DNA of 64,000 bases from Komagataeibacter diospyri (GTDB lineage: Bacteria; Pseudomonadota; Alphaproteobacteria; Acetobacterales; Acetobacteraceae), in the NCBI RefSeq assembly GCF_006538165.1, contig NZ_BDLU01000028.1, positions 20,675 through 84,674 of the forward strand, read 5' to 3'. Position 1 is the stretch's first letter; each line of letters opens with the position of its first letter. Shown piece after piece: positions 21,147-30,153 of this stretch. The position numbers and the translations under genes were made by a program. Below the pieces are notes generated by a model. It searched no databases. It saw only the letters and a program-made list of their open reading frames with translations, and was not told the DNA's origin.

Positions 21147-21986
21147 TCAGTTACCCGCGACCGTGATATCCGGCGCGGTGGGGTTTTTCATGCCGACAAT
21201 ATGATAGCCGGAATCAACATGGTGAATTTCACCCGTAACGCCACCCGACAGGTCGGACAGCATGTACAGGCCCGCGCCACCCACTTCTTCCAGCGACACG
21301 TTACGTTCCAGCGGGGAATTATACTGGTTCCACTTCAGAATATAGCGGAAATCGCCAATGCCATTGGCCGCCAGCGTCATGACCGGCCCCGCTGAAATAC
21401 CGTTGACGCGGATGCCATCACCACCAAGGTCAACCGCCATGTAACGCACCGAAGCCTCCAGCGCCGCCTTGGCCACACCCATCACGTTGTAATGCGGCAT
21501 GACGCGCTCGGCCCCCAGATAGGTAAGGGTCAGCAGCGAACCGCCCGGGTTCATGATGGCCGCAGCGCGCCGGGCGACAGCGGTGAAGGAATAGCACGAA
21601 ATGTCCATCGCCTTGAGAAAGGCGTCGCGCGGGGTATCAACATACCGTCCGCGCAGGAACTGCTTGTCCGCCCAGCCAATGGCGTGGACGAGGAAGTCAA
21701 TCTTGCCCCATTCCTTCTCGATCGCGGCAAATGTCGCATCCATGGCCGCGTCATCGGTCACGTCACATGGCAGGACCAGCGAAGATCCCACGGTTTCGGC
21801 CAGCGGGCGCACGCGCTTGCCCAGCGCCTCGCCCTGGTAGGTAAAGGCAAGCTCGCCCCCCTGCTCGGCCACGGCGCGCGCGATGCCCCATGCGATGGAG
21901 CGGTCATTCGCAACACCCATGACTAGGCCCCGCTTGCCTTTCATCAATGAACCCTTGATGGCGATTTTGGGCGCGCCGTCTGACAT
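21147..21986 (-). CDS. fabI: Enoyl-[acyl-carrier-protein] reductase [NADH]
   Basis: Reduces trans-2-enoyl-ACP in the last step of each fatty-acid elongation cycle. The 279-aa product has the NAD site [17 protein letters not shown], catalytic Tyr166 and Lys173 (Y-x6-K in HYNVMGVAK), and the [29 protein letters not shown] segments. Start ATG 21986 ([12 protein letters not shown]); the open frame upstream to 22085 carries no homology. First gene of fabI-aroC and divergent from pdxH. Confidence 0.97.
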   Translation of the reverse strand: MSDGAPKIAIKGSLMKGKRGLVMGVANDRSIAWGIARAVAEQGGELAFTYQGEALGKRVRPLAETVGSSLVLPCDVTDDAAMDATFAAIEKEWGKIDFLVHAIGWADKQFLRGRYVDTPRDAFLKAMDISCYSFTAVARRAAAIMNPGGSLLTLTYLGAERVMPHYNVMGVAKAALEASVRYMAVDLGGDGIRVNGISAGPVMTLAANGIGDFRYILKWNQYNSPLERNVSLEEVGGAGLYMLSDLSGGVTGEIHHVDSGYHIVGMKNPTAPDITVAGN

Positions 21987-22195
21987 GCTGGTATCCTTAA
22001 TGGTAAATGACGGATGAAATTTCGGCCTCGTGGTTGCACAAGCTGCCGTTTTGGACAAGATGCCGATTGCGCTAATTGTAGCCAATAATTGTCACATGGT
22101 AACTTACCTTATGTTTCCATATGTTTCGTATCCCTGCCCCGGTCGCGCCCGGTGCAGGCCGGTACCAGGCATGCAGCGTTACGGAACCCCGCCCC

Positions 22196-22801
22196 ATGAC
22201 CCTTCCCCTGATCGACCTTGATGCCGACCCGTTCGACCTGTTTGACGCATGGATGCGGGACGCCACGGCGCACGAACCCAACGACCCGAACGCCATGGCG
22301 CTGGCTACCGCCACGGCTGACGGGCGGCCTTCGGTGCGGATGATCCTGCTCAAGGGCGCGGACCGGCGGGGGTTCGTATTCTATACCAATCTCAACAGCC
22401 GCAAGGCCGCCGAACTGAAAGCCAACCCGCACGCCGCCCTGCTGTTCCACTGGAAAAGCATCCGCCGCCAGATCCGCATCGAAGGTGCGGTGGAACCCGT
22501 CACTCCAGCCGAGGCCGATACCTATTTCGCCAGCCGTAGCCGGATTTCCCGACTGGGCGCCATCGCATCGGACCAGTCCCGCCCCCTGCCCGACCGCGCG
22601 GTGTTCGAGAAGGCGGTGGCCGAACTTGAATCCCGCTATCCCGATCCCGGGGCCGTCATTCCCCGTCCCGCCAACTGGAGCGGTTTTCGCGTCGTGCCAC
22701 AGCATTTCGAATTCTGGCAGGACCGTCCCTACCGTCTGCATGACCGCGCCGTATGGGACCGGACAGCCGATGGCTGGACGACGGAGCGCCTTTACCCCTG
22801 A
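22196..22801 (+). CDS. pdxH: Pyridoxamine 5'-phosphate oxidase
   Basis: FMN enzyme that oxidises PNP/PMP to PLP, the cofactor used by GlyA in this window. The product is about 201 aa. Diagnostic segments are [45 protein letters not shown], the family signature near [19 protein letters not shown], and the C-terminal TTERLYP. ATG 22196 is preferred; an upstream in-frame ATG at 22121 would add a 25-residue tail of no evident homology. Confidence 0.95.
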   Translation: MTLPLIDLDADPFDLFDAWMRDATAHEPNDPNAMALATATADGRPSVRMILLKGADRRGFVFYTNLNSRKAAELKANPHAALLFHWKSIRRQIRIEGAVEPVTPAEADTYFASRSRISRLGAIASDQSRPLPDRAVFEKAVAELESRYPDPGAVIPRPANWSGFRVVPQHFEFWQDRPYRLHDRAVWDRTADGWTTERLYP

Positions 22802-22895
22802 ACTTAACGCCACCTGATCCGTTTTTATTTATTAAGGGGCGTGTCGCACCCGCCAGACGGACCGCGCGCCCCATGAACGGATCAGGAGGCGGGGC

Positions 22896-23777
22896 ATGTG
22901 CATACGCAGGATATTGTTGCCATTGGCCGGGATGAGCCATGCGGAAAGCGCGCTGGACGTTGGCGGCGCGATTGCACGCATGTTCGATGCACATCTCGCC
23001 GTACTGCATGTGGGCACCGACATGCAGGAAGTCGGGCCGCTGGTAGGTGAAGGCCTGTCGGGCGCCATGGTGCAGGAAATGATCGCATCTGCCCTGAAGG
23101 AAAGTGCCGCGCGCCTCAATGGCGTGCGTGGACTGTTTGATGCATTTGTCACCCGCGAACAGATCCCGGTGGTGGCGGTGGACTCTCCCCTTTCGCCGGT
23201 GGGCATGCACGGCCTGTCCGCCAGCTTCATTGCCCATAACGGCCATACCCGCAGCGTCGTGTCCTTCCAGGCGCGCCTGTCCGATATCGTGGTCCTGCGC
23301 CAGCCCAACCCGGAGGGAGATGTCTCCTCATCCGATACGCTGCATGCCATCCTGTTTGAAAGCGGGCGCGGGGTAATAATCGTGCCGCCCGTGGCCCCGC
23401 CGACCATAGGCAGACGCATCTGCATCGGCTGGAACGGCACGTCGGAAGCCGCATCCGCCATCCACCATGCCCTGCCGCTGCTGAAACGGGCGGAAGCCGT
23501 GCATATCCTGCACAGCCCCGCCTACCAGCGCCCCGGCCCCGAAGCCCGGCATGTACGGTCATTCCTGTCATTGCATGGCATCATGGCCAATATTCACGAA
23601 TTCGGTAGTGATTCCCGTCCGGTCGGCGAAGACATGCTGGGCATGGCCCATACGCTGGGCGCGGATACAATGGTCATGGGGGCGTATTCCCACTCCCGCC
23701 TGCGTCAGATGATTCTGGGTGGCGTGACCCGTCACATGCTGGAAAACAGCGATATTATCGTTATCATGAGCCGCTGA
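22896..23777 (+). CDS. Tandem universal stress protein (UspA family)
   Basis: A 293-aa cytoplasmic protein with two Usp-like halves. The N-terminal half (RILLPLAGMSHAESALDVGG) is divergent. The C-terminal half (RRICIGWNGTSEAASAIHHALP, then MGAYSHSRLRQMILGGVT) retains an ATP-binding-like G-x-S-x-R loop. Family members respond to starvation, oxidative or respiratory stress. The ATG at 22896 has an ideal AGGAGG at 22884-22889. It stands between pdxH and the sulfate cluster with its own ribosome site and no clear operon partner. Confidence 0.88.
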   Translation: MCIRRILLPLAGMSHAESALDVGGAIARMFDAHLAVLHVGTDMQEVGPLVGEGLSGAMVQEMIASALKESAARLNGVRGLFDAFVTREQIPVVAVDSPLSPVGMHGLSASFIAHNGHTRSVVSFQARLSDIVVLRQPNPEGDVSSSDTLHAILFESGRGVIIVPPVAPPTIGRRICIGWNGTSEAASAIHHALPLLKRAEAVHILHSPAYQRPGPEARHVRSFLSLHGIMANIHEFGSDSRPVGEDMLGMAHTLGADTMVMGAYSHSRLRQMILGGVTRHMLENSDIIVIMSR

Positions 23778-23851
23778 GGGATACATCCGCCGCCATATCC
23801 CGCAACATTCGTACCCCCGTCACGGAATATGCGTATTATTATGTGTAAATG

Positions 23852-23928
23852 CTAGGCGACGCCTTGATTTTACAAACCGCGGGGATTAGGTGTGGCGGAG
23901 AAAAGAACGCCATAGCCTAGTGTAAAAT
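23852..23928. promoter_or_regulatory. Nested inverted repeats upstream of cysH
   Basis: CTAGGC (23852-23857) pairs with GCCTAG (23915-23920), and ATTTTACA (23867-23874) with TGTAAAAT (23921-23928). The elements lie 18 to 94 bp before the cysH start, where sulfate-assimilation regulators would bind. No specific operator consensus is matched. Confidence 0.3.
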
Positions 23929-23945
23929 CCGGCCTGGGGGAGATT

Positions 23946-24638
23946 ATGCGCATCAATGCGGACATTATGGCAGAACTGAAGCAGGCGGGAGAAAATGCCT
24001 CCGACGTGCTTCGTGTTGCCCTGACGCGGCTGCGCGGACGTATTGCGCTGGTTTCATCCTTCGGGGCCGAATCTGCCGTCATGCTGGCGCTGGCGGCAGA
24101 AATTGATCCCGCCGTTCCGGTACTGTTCCTTGAAACGGGCCAGCATTTCCCCGAAACGCTGGCATACCGGCAGGAACTGGCCCGAGTGCTGGGGCTGCGC
24201 GACGTGCGCGACCTGCACCCCGCCCCCCAACAGATCGAACGCCGCGACCCCGAAGGCCAGCTATGGGCTTTTGACCCCGACGCCTGCTGCGCGCTGCGCA
24301 AGGTCGAACCGCTGGATGAGGCCATGATCCCCTTTGATGCGTGGATCACGGGCCGCAAGCGTACCCAGGCCGCAACGCGGCAGGGCCTGCCGGTAGTGGA
24401 GGACGCGCCCGGCGGCAAGATCAAGATCAACCCGCTGATAAGCTGGACACCGCGTGAACTGGACGCTGAAATGACGCGTCGCAACCTGCCGCGCCACCCG
24501 CTGACGCTGCGGGGCTATCCCTCCATCGGGTGCGCACCGTGCACGCGTCCCGTGGCCGAAGGCGAGGATCCCCGCCAGGGTCGATGGGCCGGGCAGAGCA
24601 AGACGGAATGTGGTATCCATGTCCGCAAGGCATCCTGA
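23946..24638 (+). CDS. cysH: Assimilatory adenylyl-sulfate (APS) reductase, CysH family
   Basis: Reduces activated sulfate to sulfite using thioredoxin. The 230-aa product has the adenine-nucleotide alpha hydrolase fold (SSFGAESAVML), Leu-Glu-Thr-Gly (LETGQHFPET), and the C-terminal catalytic Cys222 in KTECGIH. It also has paired cysteines C114-C115 and C196-x2-C199, the ligands of a [4Fe-4S] cluster. Those ligands mark the APS-reducing type rather than E. coli PAPS reductase. First gene of the cys cluster, 80 bp before cysD. Start ATG 23946 with GGGGGAG upstream. Confidence 0.94.
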   Translation: MRINADIMAELKQAGENASDVLRVALTRLRGRIALVSSFGAESAVMLALAAEIDPAVPVLFLETGQHFPETLAYRQELARVLGLRDVRDLHPAPQQIERRDPEGQLWAFDPDACCALRKVEPLDEAMIPFDAWITGRKRTQAATRQGLPVVEDAPGGKIKINPLISWTPRELDAEMTRRNLPRHPLTLRGYPSIGCAPCTRPVAEGEDPRQGRWAGQSKTECGIHVRKAS

Positions 24639-24718
24639 GGCGGGCGCCGCCGTACCGGCCGGGCTGAGGCCGCCAGTTTCCTTTGTTTTCTTTCCTGTTA
24701 CGGAAGGTCTGTAATTCC

Positions 24719-25513
24719 ATGGACGATCTCGACCAACTAGAGGCCCAGAGCATCTTCATCCTGCGTGAAGCCTACCGGAAGCTGAAGCCGCTGGCGATGC
24801 TGTGGTCGCTGGGCAAGGATTCCAACGTCATGCTGTGGCTGGCGCGCAAGGCGTTCCTTGGCAACGTGCCGTTCCCGGTCATGCATGTTGATACCGGCAA
24901 GAAATTCCCGGAAATGTACAGGTTCCGCGATGAATATAGCAAGAAATGGAACCTTGAACTGCTGCTGGGTGACTGCCCCCCGGTGGAAGACATCGATCCC
25001 ACCCTGCCGCCTGCCGCACGTTCCGCCGCGCGCAAGACCGCGGGTCTTGCCGCGATGATCGACAAGTACAAGCTGGCAGGCGTGATCGCGGGCATCCGCC
25101 GTGATGAGCAGGCCACCCGTGCCAAGGAACGCGTGTTCAGCCCCCGAGGTGCAGGCCACAAGTGGGACGTACGAAACCAGCCGCCCGAATTCTGGGACCA
25201 GTACGCCACCCCTCACGAACCCGGCATGCATGTGCGCGTCCATCCCCTGCTGTCATGGCGCGAGATTGATATCTGGCGCTATATCGAGCGTGAGGGCATC
25301 CCGCTGGTTGACCTGTATTTCGCGAAGGATGGCAAGCGCTACCGCTCGCTGGGGGACCAGGACATCACCAGCCCGGTCGAAAGCAACGCGACCACCGTGG
25401 CCGAAGTGATTGCGGAACTGGAAACGTCGCGCACGTCCGAACGCGCGGGACGTGCCATGGATCATGAATCCGAGGACGCGTTCGAACGCCTGCGCGTGGC
25501 CGGCTACCTCTGA
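24719..25513 (+). CDS. cysD: Sulfate adenylyltransferase subunit 2
   Basis: Catalytic subunit of ATP sulfurylase, forming APS from ATP and sulfate together with CysN. The 264-aa product has the PP-loop SLGKDSNVM at residues 30-38, [37 protein letters not shown] and [25 protein letters not shown] near 24702 precedes ATG 24719. It sits between cysH and cysNC with 25 bp to the latter, so the three form a unit. An alternative start at 24683 would add an unlikely MFSFLLRKVCNS tail. Confidence 0.97.
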   Translation: MDDLDQLEAQSIFILREAYRKLKPLAMLWSLGKDSNVMLWLARKAFLGNVPFPVMHVDTGKKFPEMYRFRDEYSKKWNLELLLGDCPPVEDIDPTLPPAARSAARKTAGLAAMIDKYKLAGVIAGIRRDEQATRAKERVFSPRGAGHKWDVRNQPPEFWDQYATPHEPGMHVRVHPLLSWREIDIWRYIEREGIPLVDLYFAKDGKRYRSLGDQDITSPVESNATTVAEVIAELETSRTSERAGRAMDHESEDAFERLRVAGYL

Positions 25514-25538
25514 TCGGACAGGACGGAGTTATATTACA

Positions 25539-27425
25539 ATGAGTACAATCCCGACCCCTGCCCCGCAGGACGCCGCCACCCCCATCGTGATCGTGGGCCA
25601 TGTCGACCATGGCAAGTCCACCCTGATCGGTCGCCTGCTGTATGATACCGACAGCCTGCCCGAAGGGCGTGTCGCGCAGATCATTGAATCCAGCAAGAAG
25701 CGCGGGCTGACGGTTGAATGGAGCTTCCTGCTCGACAGCCTGCAGATCGAGCGCGACCAGGGTGTTACCGTTGATTCCACCCGTATCCCCTTCCGGCTGG
25801 GCACGCGCCAGTTCGTGATCGTGGATGCGCCGGGCCACCGCCAGTTCCTGCGCAACATGATCACCGGTGCGGCCGATGCGGAAGCCGCAGTACTGGTGGT
25901 TGATGCGAACGAAGGCGCGCAGGAACAGACCCGCCGCCATGCCATGCTGCTGCGCCTGATCGGTATCCGCCATGTCATCGTGCTGATGAACAAGGTCGAT
26001 ATCCTCGACTACGACCAGAAGAAGATCGAAGCGGCCGAGCGCGACATCACCGCCCTGCTGCACCAGCTGGAAATCGAGCCGACCGTGTTCGTCCCCGCTT
26101 CCGCGCGTGAAGGCGACAACATGGCGTCGCGTTCGGACAAGATGCCGTGGTACAAGGGCCCGACCCTGACCGAGGCACTGGCCGCGGTCCCCGCCCCGTC
26201 GTCGCGCGCCGACCTGCCGCTGCGCCTGCCGGTACAGGATGTCTACCGCTTCGATACCAAGCGCATTGTCGTAGGCCGTATCGAACGTGGCCGCATCCGC
26301 GTTGGGGATGAGGTGGTGATTGGCGTGCATGGCGCGCGTGCCCGCATCGCCACCATCGAAAGCTGGCACACGGCGCCGCAGGTAGCCGCGATTGCAGGCC
26401 AGTCCGTGGCCGTGACGCTGGAACCCGATGTCATTCCTGACCGTGGCGACTTCCTGTATCCCGCATCTGCGGCACCGCTGCGTGCGGCGCGCATCCGCAC
26501 GCGCCTGTTCTGGCTGCGTCAGGAACCGCTGCGCGTGGGCGAAAGCTTCAAGCTGCGTCTTGCCACGGCGGAACATCAGGTCACGGTGGCGGCCATTGAT
26601 TCCGTGGTGCGCCTGGAAGACCTGACCGAACATCCTGCCGAGGAAGTGCCGCCCGAGGGCTTTGCCGAAATCACGCTGGCGGTGTCCGAAACCATGCTGT
26701 TCGATGCGTTCGTGCCTGGCACGTCGGACGGGCGTGGCGTGCTGGTGGACCGCAACCAGCAGATCGTCGGTGGCGCGCCGCTGATCGGGGTTGCCGAGAG
26801 TGTCGCGGGCCGCAACGCCATCCACCCGACCGGCAGCGCCGTGTCGGTATGGGACCGCGCGCAGGCGAAGGGCCATCGTGGGGGCGTGTTCTGGATGACC
26901 GGCCTGCCGGGCGCGGGCAAGAGCACGCTGGCGCGCGGCGCGGAAACGCGCCTGTTCTCACGCGGGGTCGATGTGTCGGTTCTGGATGGGGACACGCTGC
27001 GCGCGGGCCTGTGTTCGGACCTCGGCTTTTCGGAAGCGGACCGTCGTGAAAACGTGCGCCGTGCCGCGGCCGTGGCCCGCATCCTTGCGGAAAGCGGACA
27101 GGTTGTAATCGTCGCCCTGATTTCGCCCACCATTGCAGACCGCGAACTGGCACGCCAGATCGTGGGTGAAGGTTTCCATGAAATCTTCATCGACACGCCG
27201 CAGGCCACGTGTGAACAGCGTGATCCCAAGGGCCTGTATGCCGCTGCGCGCGCGGGCAAGATCGAAGGCTTCACCGGCATCGACGCACCGTATGAAGCAC
27301 CCGTGAAGCCCGACCTGCGGCTGGAAACGGCCCATGCGTCGAGCGATGAGACCGCAGCGCGCCTCGCCGCCTTCATTGGCGAGGAAACCCGCCTTGACGG
27401 GGCGACCCGGCGCCAGAAGTCCTGA
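25539..27425 (+). CDS. cysNC: Bifunctional sulfate adenylyltransferase subunit 1/adenylylsulfate kinase
   Basis: The N-terminal GTPase domain (CysN, residues about 15-430) drives CysD. It has G1 GHVDHGKS (20-27), G3 DAPGHRQF, G4 NKVD and EF-Tu-like beta-barrel domains. The C-terminal domain (about 440-620) is APS kinase (CysC) with P-loop GLPGAGKST near residue 455, [16 protein letters not shown] and the [23 protein letters not shown] lid. The fusion is common in alphaproteobacteria. Start ATG 25539 with GGAG upstream. Producing PAPS beside an APS-type CysH is noteworthy. A 10-bp GC hairpin follows the stop codon (27433-27466). Confidence 0.97.
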   Translation: MSTIPTPAPQDAATPIVIVGHVDHGKSTLIGRLLYDTDSLPEGRVAQIIESSKKRGLTVEWSFLLDSLQIERDQGVTVDSTRIPFRLGTRQFVIVDAPGHRQFLRNMITGAADAEAAVLVVDANEGAQEQTRRHAMLLRLIGIRHVIVLMNKVDILDYDQKKIEAAERDITALLHQLEIEPTVFVPASAREGDNMASRSDKMPWYKGPTLTEALAAVPAPSSRADLPLRLPVQDVYRFDTKRIVVGRIERGRIRVGDEVVIGVHGARARIATIESWHTAPQVAAIAGQSVAVTLEPDVIPDRGDFLYPASAAPLRAARIRTRLFWLRQEPLRVGESFKLRLATAEHQVTVAAIDSVVRLEDLTEHPAEEVPPEGFAEITLAVSETMLFDAFVPGTSDGRGVLVDRNQQIVGGAPLIGVAESVAGRNAIHPTGSAVSVWDRAQAKGHRGGVFWMTGLPGAGKSTLARGAETRLFSRGVDVSVLDGDTLRAGLCSDLGFSEADRRENVRRAAAVARILAESGQVVIVALISPTIADRELARQIVGEGFHEIFIDTPQATCEQRDPKGLYAAARAGKIEGFTGIDAPYEAPVKPDLRLETAHASSDETAARLAAFIGEETRLDGATRRQKS

Positions 27426-27432
27426 TACCAGC

Positions 27433-27466
27433 GGGGTCAGGCCGCCAGCCGTGGCCGCCTGACCCC
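27433..27466 (+). terminator. GC hairpin between cysNC and the DUF2849 gene
   Basis: GGGGTCAGGC (27433-27442) pairs exactly with GCCTGACCCC (27457-27466), with GCCA/TGGC extending the stem inside past one C-C mismatch and a 4-nt loop. It starts 8 bp after the cysNC stop. There is no U-tract, so partial termination or 3'-end protection splitting the cluster into two halves is plausible. Confidence 0.45.
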
Positions 27467-27570
27467 ACACAGGACCGGATTTAGGTTACGGGCACCAGTT
27501 TACATGTCTGGCGCCTTTTTGTACCAGTCACGGCAGATTGCCTGTTGTCTGGAAAAGGATCGGTTCACAA

Positions 27571-27900
27571 GTGGATGTCAGGAACAACCGCCGGGATACG
27601 ACCGGTGCCAGCGTCATTACCGCCAACCGCCTGCTTGATGGCCGCATTGTCTGGCTGACACAGCAGGGGTGGTCGGAACATATCGGCCATGCCCGTGTTT
27701 TCGACAATGCGGATATCGAAGGCGCGATAAAGCAGGCCAAGGCCACGCCGGATGCCCGCAAGCTGGTAGGTATCTATGGCGTGCAGCTTGACCCGTCGGC
27801 TACCGGCCTGTCCCCGCTTACGGTGCGTGAACGCATCCGTGCGTTCGGGCCGAGCGTCCACCCTGATTTTGCCCCTGTGGAGACATCCAATGTCCACTGA
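27571..27900 (+). CDS. DUF2849 protein of the sulfite reductase operon
   Basis: A 109-aa soluble protein of the DUF2849 family. Typical stretches are VITANRLLDGRIVWLTQQGWSEHI, a short helix (DIEGAIKQAKATPDARKLVGIYGVQLD) and RERIRAFGPSVHPDF. The family is almost always encoded directly before cysI in alphaproteobacteria; its biochemical role is not established. I favour GTG 27571, with AAAAGGAT about 10 bp upstream; a longer TTG start at 27538 is possible. The 3' end overlaps cysI by 11 bp, indicating translational coupling. Confidence 0.85.
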   Translation: MDVRNNRRDTTGASVITANRLLDGRIVWLTQQGWSEHIGHARVFDNADIEGAIKQAKATPDARKLVGIYGVQLDPSATGLSPLTVRERIRAFGPSVHPDFAPVETSNVH

Positions 27901-29578
27901 CACCGCAACCCTGCCGGTTGGCCGGTATGCCTATGACCAGGTGGACCGTACCTTCCTGTCCCAGCGCGTGGCGCAGTTCCGCGAACAGGTAAACCGCCGG
28001 ATTGCGGGTGACCTGAGCGAGGATGAATTCAAGCCGCTCCGCCTGATGAACGGCCTGTACCTACAGTTGCATGCCTACATGCTGCGCGTGGCTGTGCCCT
28101 ATGGCATGATGGGGTCCGACCAGATGCGTGCGCTGGCCCGTATCGCGCGCACGTATGACCGTGATTACGGGCACTTCACCACGCGCCAGAACATCCAGTT
28201 CAACTGGATCCGGCTGGAGGATACGCCCGATATCCTTGAACACTTGGCGGGCGTGAACATGCATGCCATCCAGACCAGTGGCAACTGCATCCGCAACGTG
28301 ACGTGTGACGAGTTTGCAGGCGCTGCCGCCGATGAACTGCTGGACCCGCGCATCCATGCCGAGATCCTGCGCCAGTGGTCCACGCTGCACCCGGAATTCT
28401 CGTTCCTGCCGCGCAAGTTCAAGATCGCGATCAGCGGCAGCCCGCATGACCGCGTCGCGGCCCGCTTCCATGACATCGGTCTGGTCGCCCGTCCCGGGCC
28501 GCAGGGGCGTCCGGTGTTTGACGTGTTCGTGGGCGGTGGGCTTGGCCGCACGCCAATCATTGGCGTGCAGCTGCGCGACAACCTGCCGGAAGAAGACCTC
28601 GTAGCCTACCTTGAGGCCATCGTGCGCGTGTACAACGCCTATGGCCGTCGCGATAACATGTACAAGGCCCGTATCAAGATCCTTGTGCAGGCACTGGGCG
28701 TTGACCTGTTCCGTGAAAAGGTCGATGCGGAATTCGCATTGATGAACCGCGCGGACTACCGCCTTGATCCCGCCATTGTCGATGGCATCCGTGCGCGTTT
28801 CGGCATTCCAGAGCTGGTGGCCCCTGCTGATGCGGCGCAGAAGCTTGCTGCCGACCGCAAGGCCGATCCCGCCTTTGACCGCTGGGTGCGCACCAACACC
28901 CATCCCCACCGCAATGACGGTTTCATAAGCGCCGTTGTTTCCATCAAGCCCGACGGCGGCATCCCCGGCGATATCACGGCAGACCAGATGGATCTGATCG
29001 CCGATCTGGCCGATGGCTGGTCGTTTGGTGAAATCCGCGTGACCCATATGCAGAACGTGGTGCTGGGCCATATACGCAAGGACCGCCTGCGCGAACTGTG
29101 GACCAGGCTGGTCGCGGCTGGTCTGGGCACGCCCAATATCGGGCTGGTGGGCGATATCATTGCCTGCCCTGGACTGGATTACTGCTCACTGGCCAATGCG
29201 CGGTCCATTCCCATCGCACAGAAGCTCAGCGCCCGCTTCGCCGATCCGGAACTGCAGGAACGCATCGGCAGGCTGCATATCAACATCTCGGGCTGCATCA
29301 ATGCCTGCGGACACCACCATGCGGGCCATATCGGCATCCTTGGCGTAGACAAGCGCGGCGAGGAATTCTTCCAGCTGACCCTTGGTGGCTCGGCGGCCAA
29401 TGACGTGGCCATTGGCCAGATCATCGGCCCGGCGCTACCTGAAGACGAGACGGTCGATGCCATCGCACGCCTGATTGATACCTATCTGGTGCTGCGTCAG
29501 GGCGATGAGCAGTTTATCGATACCTACCGGCGTCTTGGCGCCGCCAGCTTCAAGGATGCCGTCTATGCCCCTGCTTGA
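27890..29578 (+). CDS. cysI: Sulfite/nitrite reductase hemoprotein, assimilatory
   Basis: Six-electron reduction of sulfite to sulfide at a siroheme-[4Fe-4S] centre. The 562-aa protein has two ferrodoxin-like/siroheme repeats, with YGHFTTRQNIQFNWI and QTSGNCIRNVTCDEF in the first. The cluster-binding cysteines are CPGLDYC (about residue 425) and SGCINACGHHHAGHIG (about 467). No flavoprotein CysJ is encoded here, so electrons probably come from ferredoxin or an unlinked partner. It overlaps the DUF2849 gene upstream and the DUF934 gene downstream. Confidence 0.94.
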   Translation: MSTDTATLPVGRYAYDQVDRTFLSQRVAQFREQVNRRIAGDLSEDEFKPLRLMNGLYLQLHAYMLRVAVPYGMMGSDQMRALARIARTYDRDYGHFTTRQNIQFNWIRLEDTPDILEHLAGVNMHAIQTSGNCIRNVTCDEFAGAAADELLDPRIHAEILRQWSTLHPEFSFLPRKFKIAISGSPHDRVAARFHDIGLVARPGPQGRPVFDVFVGGGLGRTPIIGVQLRDNLPEEDLVAYLEAIVRVYNAYGRRDNMYKARIKILVQALGVDLFREKVDAEFALMNRADYRLDPAIVDGIRARFGIPELVAPADAAQKLAADRKADPAFDRWVRTNTHPHRNDGFISAVVSIKPDGGIPGDITADQMDLIADLADGWSFGEIRVTHMQNVVLGHIRKDRLRELWTRLVAAGLGTPNIGLVGDIIACPGLDYCSLANARSIPIAQKLSARFADPELQERIGRLHINISGCINACGHHHAGHIGILGVDKRGEEFFQLTLGGSAANDVAIGQIIGPALPEDETVDAIARLIDTYLVLRQGDEQFIDTYRRLGAASFKDAVYAPA

Positions 29579-30056
29579 GAATGGCCACATCAAGGATGAC
29601 ACCTGGGTCACGATAGCCGAAGATGCGCCCCTTCCCGCGACGGGTGCCGTGATCGTGCCCTTCGCACGGCTGGAAGAAGGACTGGCGCGCGCTGGTGATG
29701 CGCCGCTGGGTGTCGCCATCGGGCCGGATGTGGATGCAGCCCTGCTGCGCCCTGCCCTGCCGCGGCTTGGTCTGGTGGCAGTCACGTTCACCACCTTCCG
29801 TGACGGGCGCGCCTTCACGCAGGCCCGTGCGCTGCGCGAACATCTGTCGTTTTCTGGCGAAATCCGGGCGACGGGCAAGCCGCTGCCGGACCAGTACGAA
29901 TTCATGTTGCGCTGCGGCATCACCACCGTGCAGACCGAACGCGCGGAAGACATAAGCGTATGGCAGCAGGCGCACGAAATCATTTCCGTCGCCTATCAGC
30001 CCTCCGTCCTGCATGAACGCACGCAGGGGCTGGGGCTGCGCCGCTTCCTGTCCTGA
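29565..30056 (+). CDS. DUF934 protein, sulfite reductase accessory
   Basis: A 163-aa DUF934 protein whose homologues are fixed partners of cysI in alphaproteobacteria. Recognisable parts are VIVPFARLEEGLAR, FTTFRDGRAFTQARALREHL, GKPLPDQYEFMLRCGI and QQAHEIISVAYQP. One cysteine is present. Function is unknown; a role in assembling or delivering electrons to the sulfite reductase has been suggested by context. The start ATG 29565 lies inside the cysI 3' end (14-bp overlap). Confidence 0.88.
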   Translation: MPLLENGHIKDDTWVTIAEDAPLPATGAVIVPFARLEEGLARAGDAPLGVAIGPDVDAALLRPALPRLGLVAVTFTTFRDGRAFTQARALREHLSFSGEIRATGKPLPDQYEFMLRCGITTVQTERAEDISVWQQAHEIISVAYQPSVLHERTQGLGLRRFLS

Positions 30057-30153
30057 CCATGCGATGGGAAAAGGTTCTGTATCCTTTTCCCATCTGACAG
30101 GGCGTGTTACCGCAGGGCATGCGCAACCACCGTGCTTTTGGACTGATACAGAC

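Noticed and set aside
25365..26876. A 503-codon minus-strand frame opposite cysNC
   Set aside because: Antisense to the clear CysN GTPase domain; no motif or plausible start context.
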